A DNA stretch of 64,000 nt from Hypericum androsaemum (taxonomy: Eukaryota; Streptophyta; Magnoliopsida; Malpighiales; Hypericaceae). The DNA lies in the NCBI GenBank assembly GCA_963995505.1, contig OZ023197.1, positions 10,157,827 to 10,221,826 on the forward strand, given 5' to 3'. Made by a program: the position numbers and the translations under genes. Numbering within the stretch: the stretch's first letter is position 1; each line of letters begins with the position of its first letter. Under the pieces are notes generated by a model. It made no database searches, was not told where the DNA came from, and saw nothing but the letters and a program-made list of their open reading frames with translations. This document shows, piece after piece, positions 57,925 to 64,000 of the stretch.

Positions 57925-59225
57925 TAGTACCATTGATGATACCTTGAAAACGTATACTGCACGTTTCCATCTGAAATCCGAGACAATGACTGTTTCTTCC
58001 CATGTTTCTTCCCATGTTTCTTAATAAATGATTACACTTAGAAGTGCTATTATGTCGCGATATTGCAATTTTCTTTGTTTTAGCTTGGCTTGATCTGTTT
58101 GAGAAATGTTATGATCATGAAACTCATTTTATAGCAATTAATGGACTCGAAGGTTATGATCAGACTTCCAACGTTGGCTTCTTGTAAACGAAGAAATTTG
58201 CCTATCTCCAAGAGGCAGAGCAAATAGAAATTGTCTACGTCCAAATCTGCTATGGAGTCTCGGGATTATTACGACCAAAAAGCATGTTTGTCTTTTTTCT
58301 TCTTTCTTCCTAGTATCGTAAGCCTTGAAACTTATTGTTTGGAATCCAAAGCCTCGCCAATATCTACGCTATCAATTTCTGCAATGGAGGGTGACATCTA
58401 CGCCATCAATGCAAAAATTTGGAATCCAAAGCCTCGCCAATATCGTTCAAGGCCCATTTACGTTGTCGAGAGGATGGAATGCAGAGACCTGAATGCCCAA
58501 ACCAGAGCTAGTTAATTGAATTTGAACTCCCGATTATTATTCACAAAAAGAGCTTTTGTTCTCCTTTTGGTCTATCTTTCTACAAGTAAAACTTAATAAC
58601 TCATTAATTATTAGAATCAAACAACAAAAAATTTATCAAATCCATGAGGAGGAGGATTAGTGATTACATTGTCAATTAGGGTGCCAAGTCTAGTAGATTT
58701 AGCTAACCAATTGGAATGAAAATAAAGGTATTAAGACAACACAAAAATATTTTTTGTGTTGGTAAATTTGCACCATGATTATAATTGCCGAGGTTTGAAC
58801 TCTGAATCTTCTTGAATTAGTATATTCTTTCCAATTTTATCAGATGTCCCCGAAGAAAAAATATCCTTAAATTTTATTAGTATATTCTTTACCTTTCAAA
58901 AAAAAATTAGTATATTCTTTGTGTTGTTAGTAAAACCCCAGGGCGATAAAATTCAGTAGAAAAAATCGCAGTAGAGATAAAGCATCTCGACGGAGAAAAA
59001 AATATTTCTTGACATTAAAATCGCTAAATTTAATTTCACAGTAATAATCAAACTAATTACATAACCAAGCTAATTTGTGTATTCTAGATATATTGTAATG
59101 TCTTTGTAATAAAATATTTTTTAAAATCAAGATCAATTGGTAAAGACGCTGTTCTATTTTAACAAAGAGGACTCGGATCTAAGCTCTTGGAAAGACAATA
59201 ATCTTAAATACTTAAGAAAACTTTG
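57925..59225. repeat. RLK downstream flank, copy 3
   Basis: Matches 33100-33790 and 40134-40818. It contains a local duplication of GGAATCCAAAGCCTCGCCAATATC (58341 and 58421), a SINE-like tRNA-related stretch at 59125-59190, and a partial SINE tail near 58890. No gene is seen. Confidence 0.7.
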
Positions 59226-59239
59226 CTAAAATATTTTAT

Positions 59240-59525
59240 CGCCCTCTTCCGTGTCATCTTCGCCGGCAACTCTAAGCGCCCCCGCAAGGACACCAGGCTC
59301 GCCTCCGATGCCGCCTGGAAGCTGGAGATGCTCAACACCCGCCTCGCCGTCGTGGACATGAAGGTCGACTCCAAGCCCGGGTTACCTGGAGGCTTTCTCC
59401 ATCGGGGTGGCCTCCGGCGCCGCCCTCCTGGGGCTCGAGGGCGTCTGGCCCCACGTCATCGAAGGGGTCTCGCAGATTTGGGGGGCCGTCTCTTCCGCCA
59501 CTGAGGACCACAATGGCAGTGGGTA
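59240..59525 (+). pseudogene. MEQ-d: 3' fragment of small unknown gene
   Basis: Starts abruptly at the segment corresponding to ALFRVI and continues GNSKRPRKDTRLASDA and KLEMLNTRLAVVDMKVDSKPG. One extra base at about 59385 shifts the frame so the C-terminal part is lost. It ends at the GGCAGTGGGTAG equivalent of the intact copy, followed by the same 3' flank and then RLK7. Confidence 0.75.
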
Positions 59526-59670
59526 GTTAATACAAATATATTTTCATGTCTCGGCATATGCATACATAATCATATGAATGTGTGTGTTATCTTTCTGATC
59601 ATCGTCGAGCTTAACTAAAATAGTTCATGTTTTTGTTGGTGTGTGAAAAATAGTTCCTTTCCACATCAAA

Positions 59671-60612
59671 AGTTCATTGCAGAGCCAAACGAGCACACTC
59701 GACATTTAGGGGACAACCGGATACATCGCACCAGGTATATGCCTTTTTCTTTCTACTTTGGAATATGTTTCATATATATCCAGGTGATCAAAAATTCACA
59801 CTTGCAATTAGCCTTCTGCAGATTCTCCAACTATAGGACTAAAAGCGAACCGATTCAAGATTCAATTAATTTATGTTTTGAGTAGAGTCGTAGCAAGGTT
59901 TTCGTATGTTTCTCATCTAATTTCTACATCATTGTAGTCTTGAACGAATATAACCACTAAATTACTTCATTATGTTACAAAATGACAAGAGTCGAGATAA
60001 TTTGAGCACTTATGTTGATGCGAAGTCTTGATATACAGAGTATGGATTAGGTGCTATTGCTTCAAAAGAGGGTGATATCTGCAGTTATAGGATCTTGCTA
60101 TTGGAGATGTTCTCCGGAAGGCGGCCAACCGATGACATCTTCACAGACTGGTTAATCTTGTTGATTTTATCAGGCAGCATTACCAGAAAGAGTGATGCAA
60201 GTTGCAGATGCAGTTATGGCGGAAGGAAGACGGATCAAAGACGATAAGAAGTCAGAAAAAAAGGTACTAATTATCACTTCACATTTGTACTATGTATGAT
60301 GCAAATCCCATAAATGTGTAACCTTGAATTGCCAATGTTTGTATGAGGTTCGACCTTGGTTTTGGTTTGACTCTACTATATGTTGATGAAACAGAAGCAG
60401 CTTCAAGTTCAACTCCACACGTGAGAGAATATGAGGTGAGTTATTTGATATCTATTCTAGAGATTGGAGTTTCTTGCTCGAAAGAATCTCCTAGCCGACG
60501 TGCAAACCTCGAAGATGTGCTCAGGAAACTTCACAAGGTCAATGATATTATTCTGAGTGCACAGTTGAGTGAAGGTAGGCACCGAGCACCCAATGCAAGA
60601 CGCAGGTATTAG
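59671..60612 (+). pseudogene. RLK7: kinase end with insertion in exon 2
   Basis: An exon 1 end (59671-59734) with CAG changed to TAG at 59706-59708, then the intron and exon 2 from 60039. Exon 2 is disturbed near 60165 and interrupted at about 60206-60378 by foreign sequence. It then continues DETEAASSSTPHVREYE to the normal end ARRRY. The MEQ-d 3' flank passes into the RLK sequence within the CACATCAAAAGTTCATT stretch. Like RLK4, it never had LRRs. Confidence 0.8.
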
Positions 60613-60849
60613 GGCACACCTCCATCCGAAGTCCCAGACAATGATTGTTTCTTCCCAAGTAGCTTATTAAATGATTGCACTTGGAAGTGCTATTATATAC
60701 CGATGTTACAATTTTCTTTGCTTTAGTTTGGCTTGATCTGTTAGTGAAATTTTATGATCATGAAACTCAATTTACAACAGGGGTCGAGTTTTGGTAGAAT
60801 TTCATAAATGGTCAATCCTCTTGAGGCTACTCTGTAGTTAACTACTTAC

Positions 60850-60938
60850 ACGAGGCGGTAAAAGAGATCGCCCAACCGATGCTTAATTAAGGTGTATGTG
60901 ATCTTCTGACCATCCATGCCAGCTCCCCTTTCCACAGC
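60850..60938 (-). pseudogene. Second copy of one V-ATPase A exon
   Basis: Matches exon 48345-48433, encoding AVERGAGMDGQKITYTLIKHRLGDLF-like residues on the minus strand, with the splice donor and flanking intron (from about 60776) preserved. No other V-ATPase exon is near, so it is a fragment carried along in the duplication. Confidence 0.88.
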
Positions 60939-61306
60939 CTGCCTGCATATCACCCGAGTAGATAACCCCGCATTTAATAACATGAACTGACGATATTTAC
61001 AAAAGTAACTCCCCAACTCTTCCCTGAAGATTTTTCATAGAAACTTGCATTTACGAAATTGGAGCAGGTTTCTTCAATTGTCAGTTGGACTTTGGAACTC
61101 CACCAAAAGGCTAAACCCCCCTCCTCCTATCTCACATCTTTTAACATAATGGTACTCGATGAACTGGTGTTTCCTCCTCAGATTTTCAATTTTCCCAACC
61201 TCTTGTTTCGTCTCCATAAAAAAAATCACTTCGCCTGTACTTGGTGATGAGTCTTATCAGGACTCGAACTGTGAGGTCTTCGCCTAGACCCTGACGATTC
61301 CAGACG

Positions 61307-62807
61307 ATTATAGTCATACGGCTACGGTTGGCATTGTGGAGATGAGAAAACAGGTATTCTTGACTCTCACTGGAGCAGTTGGTTTAATTTTGGTGAAACA
61401 AGGTGGATTTTCTCGTTGTTTTTTCTAACATATTCCGTGCACATTTTGATGCAGCCCGAAAGTATTTGGGAAATCACTGATCTTCTTGATGCTGTTGGCT
61501 AATACAACCAAAGCTACAAAAAAAGGATTTGCTATTGGCTCTGCTGCACTCGCTTCATTCTTGCTTTTTAGTGCTTATATGGATGAGGTTTCTGCATTTG
61601 CTAACGAACCTTTCAAGCAGGTAAGTAATTTTGCATTCTCAATTTTACATCTTTATTCATTTTTTTGAAGCTATTTATTTGATGTTCTGCGAGTTCCCAG
61701 ATTGATATTGCCATTCCAAAAGTTTTTGTTGGTGGATTATTGGGCTCTATGCTCATTTTCTTATTCAGCGGTTGGGCCTACGCAGCGGTTGGCAGAACTG
61801 CTCAGGAGGTTGTCAATGAAGTAAGAAGGCAATTTATTGAGAGGCCCGGTATTATGGTAAGAGTTTATTCTCCTCCCATCTTTTATATGCCTCTTAACCA
61901 TTTCAAAGGATTAACTTCTCAACATGGTTGCAACAGGACTACCGGGAGAAGCCAGATTATGCTCGTTGTGTGGCCATTGGTTCATCTGCATCGCTGATGG
62001 AGATGATAAAACCTGGTGCTTTGGCTATTGTATCACCCATAGTTGTCGGTGCGCAACTAAGCTCTACTTATTTCTTGCTTTTATTTCTCCTTGGATGTAT
62101 TCAGCTCTTGTATTCTCTCAGGATTCGGGTTTTCTTGCATGACTAATATAACCCTACCGGTGACAGGTCTTGCATTCCAGATTCTGGGGTACTACACGAG
62201 ACATCCTTTGTTTGGGGCTAAAGATGTTGCTGCAATGTTGATGTTTGGAATAGTTTCTGGCATTCTTATGGCCCTTTTCTTAAACACATCCGGAGGTGCT
62301 TGGGATAATGCCAAGAAATACATAGAAACTAGGGCTCTTGGAGGAAAAGGCAGTGATTGCCACAAAGCTGCAGTCACCGGAGACACGTAAGTTTTGTTGC
62401 ATCTGTCTTGGCTCAAGATTAACCGCGATTCTCATTAACCATGTGAAATAAGCATAGTTTCACTCTTTTTCCCAATTCAAATCCGGTCATCAAAGACTTC
62501 TGATGTGACTTGCTATCTGATTTATGCATAAATGGTTTTTTGATGCGTACTTGATGGGCATCCACTTTATTTTAGCTTAGGGGCTTCACATATTCTACAT
62601 TTGCGCTTCTGTTCGTTCTGCACTGGCTGTCGAGACAAATGAGGATTCTGTCATGTTTTATCGCTCTGCTACGAGATAACATCATCCTCTTTTCTATTGC
62701 GTTGCAGTGTGGGAGATCCATTCAAAGATACAGCCGGACCGTCCCTCCACGTCCTGATAAAGATGCTGGCGACGATCACGCTCGTCATGGTGCCTATATT
62801 CTTATGA
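61307..62807 (+). pseudogene. Type II H+-pyrophosphatase (AVP2-like), 3' exons
   Basis: Exon remnants: up to 61353 (GIVEM), 61455-61620, 61701-61856, 61937-62048, 62167-62386 and 62708-62807, all with GT-AG junctions that join in frame. Read together they give [101 protein letters not shown] and [14 protein letters not shown], ending VPIFL-stop. This is the C-terminal third of the K+-independent membrane proton pump that uses pyrophosphate. One extra T at 61500 breaks the GNTTK motif. All upstream exons, including the pyrophosphate-binding DVGADLVGK region, are missing. Very well preserved otherwise, so the copying was recent. Confidence 0.9.
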
Positions 62808-63047
62808 AGAGTAGCATGCTTGTTTAACTGATGTTTACTTGATGGTTAAATCTAAGAAGTATAGAGCACCCTCTTCTTATACACAGGTAGCTATCTAGTT
62901 TATTATTAACACCGATTGGTGCCTGATGTTTCGAGATCCATCCCCCCGGATTCTCCTCATCTTTTGGAATACTGATTAGACAAAAGGGTTAAGGGAGCGG
63001 ATGTCCATAGAGAGAGAGAGCCTGGTGAATTGAATTTGAACTAGTGA
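62808..63047. other. 3' flank of the AVP2-like fragment
   Basis: No gene seen. From about 62990, GTTAAGGGAGCGGATGTCC matches sequence at 51025, another shared repeat. Confidence 0.5.
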
Positions 63048-63162
63048 CGGTTGTTGACGAAATGAGCTTTTGCACAACCTTTTGTTGTTTTTCAACTTTG
63101 TCAAGTACAGCCTATGTGAGGAAATGACCAGTTTAGTTTTCTTCCTTCCTTTCTTGGTAACG
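63048..63162 (+). repeat. Direct repeat, copy 1
   Basis: AAATGAGCTTTTGCACAACC ... GTCAAGTACAGCC ... GACCAGTTTAGTTTTCTTCC recurs at 63486-63600, about 440 bp downstream. Confidence 0.8.
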
Positions 63163-63485
63163 GTACGGTATCTCTGACTAATCTGGATTCGGACCCGAGT
63201 CAGGTAAAATTTGATAAAAGAATTTTTTTATGGTAAATTTTTACACTAAGGGTGTAATGATAAAAAAAGTCTTGGTCTTTTGGGATAACAATTACAACAA
63301 GCGTATGACCCTGACAGTGCAGCTAAATGAAGGGATGCAACCAGCAACCTAATAAACGATGAAGTGAATTACATGAAAGTGCTATTATGCGTTTCCAGGA
63401 CTCGAAATCGAGACCTCGTTAAATTAGAACAACTTCCATCTCTAGTTGGTGCTATGATTGTCCTCGAGCCACCAACAGTCCCTTT

Positions 63486-63600
63486 GATTGTGTTCTTTGA
63501 CTGTTAACTAAATGAGCTTTTGGACAATTTTTTTGTTCTTCCTCAACTTTGTCAAGTACAGCCCATGCGAGGAAATGACCAGTTTAGTTTTCTTCCTTAA
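63486..63600 (+). repeat. Direct repeat, copy 2
   Basis: Second copy of 63048-63162. Between the copies, at about 63395-63425, GGACTCGAAATCGAGACCTC looks like a reverse-oriented tRNA-type box B, so a SINE remnant is possible. From 63843 a partial dispersed repeat runs toward the window end. Confidence 0.75.
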
Positions 63601-64000
63601 TGTTTGGGAATTCTAATTGATTTCGATAAAGTAAAATGAGATCGAAGCTGCATTTTTACGGTTGTGCTAAGCTTAGAAAAGGGCCTAAAACATTTTCCCT
63701 GAACGTCAAATGCTGCAAATGTCTTTTCTATTCAGAAAATTTGAACTCGAGACTTCGTTATGTGAAAATGGCTGTTTCAGGTGCCAATTAATATGATTTC
63801 CATCAAGACAGAACCAGCTCCAGCTACGTACCAAGCATGTCTCAAAATTATAATGGACGGCTCAATTGCTTCCTTCTTTCCAACTACAAAGTTGTTCTCT
63901 TGTCCCTTGGCTGCACGCTTGTACCCCTCTTTTCCTGTCGTGGATTTTCTCACTGATTTTTTCGAAGACAGGGTTGTAACGAGGCTCTCGACTGCAACCT

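Noticed and set aside
61307..62807. Functional H+-pyrophosphatase gene
   Set aside because: All upstream exons are missing, the sequence before 61307 does not match the family, and an extra base breaks the GNTTK motif.
1..64000. A new multi-gene defence or biosynthetic system
   Set aside because: Apart from RLK1 and the MEQ ORF, all gene-like content is broken copies or transposon remnants; no set of neighbouring intact genes suggests a joint pathway.

Overview
The window is plant nuclear DNA, most likely from a woody eudicot. It is intron-containing and AT-rich, and it carries Ty1/copia and Gypsy-like LTR elements, LINE and SINE remnants, and a cluster of leucine-rich-repeat receptor kinases (LRR-RLK) of subfamily XII (the FLS2/EFR/Xa21 type). 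The RLK and repeat composition made me think of Myrtales (Eucalyptus-like), but that is a guess. The window is mainly a gene graveyard. I find one intact receptor kinase gene, one intact small ORF of unknown function, and many broken copies and gene fragments.

Layout. 1-15061: two related, apparently non-coding LTR retrotransposons, one nested in the LTR of the other. The inner element (4405-13920) is complete, with PBS, PPT, two ~2.9 kb LTRs and a CTTTG target duplication. Each inner LTR carries nine copies of a 55-bp tandem repeat. 15062-26010: a fragment of the small 'MEQ' gene, a degraded copia element (16344-23026), a 5'-truncated LINE with target duplication (23098-24464), an ~860-bp C-rich low-complexity tract grading into telomere-like repeat, and a LINE RT scrap. 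26964-27186: a myo-inositol-phosphate synthase exon fragment. 29710-33099: the intact LRR-RLK (RLK1). 35446-47641: three further broken RLKs, a truncated minus-strand copia that cuts RLK2, and the intact MEQ ORF (45873-46307) followed by a foldback element. 48127-49920: minus-strand V-ATPase subunit A pseudogene. 50001-60612: RLK5, RLK6 and RLK7 pseudogenes, a second copy of the 15-25 kb repeat block (51148-53600), and another MEQ fragment. 60850-62807: one V-ATPase A exon copy, then the 3' exons of a type II H+-pyrophosphatase (AVP2-like) with a frameshift. The remainder is duplicated non-coding sequence.

How the parts relate. The RLKs, their upstream and downstream flanks, the MEQ gene and the V-ATPase A fragment recur in the same relative order, so the cluster grew by unequal DNA-level duplication (introns are retained) and then decayed. 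RLK1 is the only copy able to encode a full receptor: signal peptide, about 21 LRRs, one membrane segment and a non-RD (HCD) kinase. By family knowledge this would be a plasma-membrane pattern-recognition receptor; its ligand cannot be read from the sequence. I did not find a new multi-gene system. The points most worth checking are the repeat array inside the LTRs, the LINE with its empty site preserved in the paralogous block, the catalytic-loop variation among the RLK copies, the shared MEQ-RLK fusion block, and the co-located proton-pump gene fragments.
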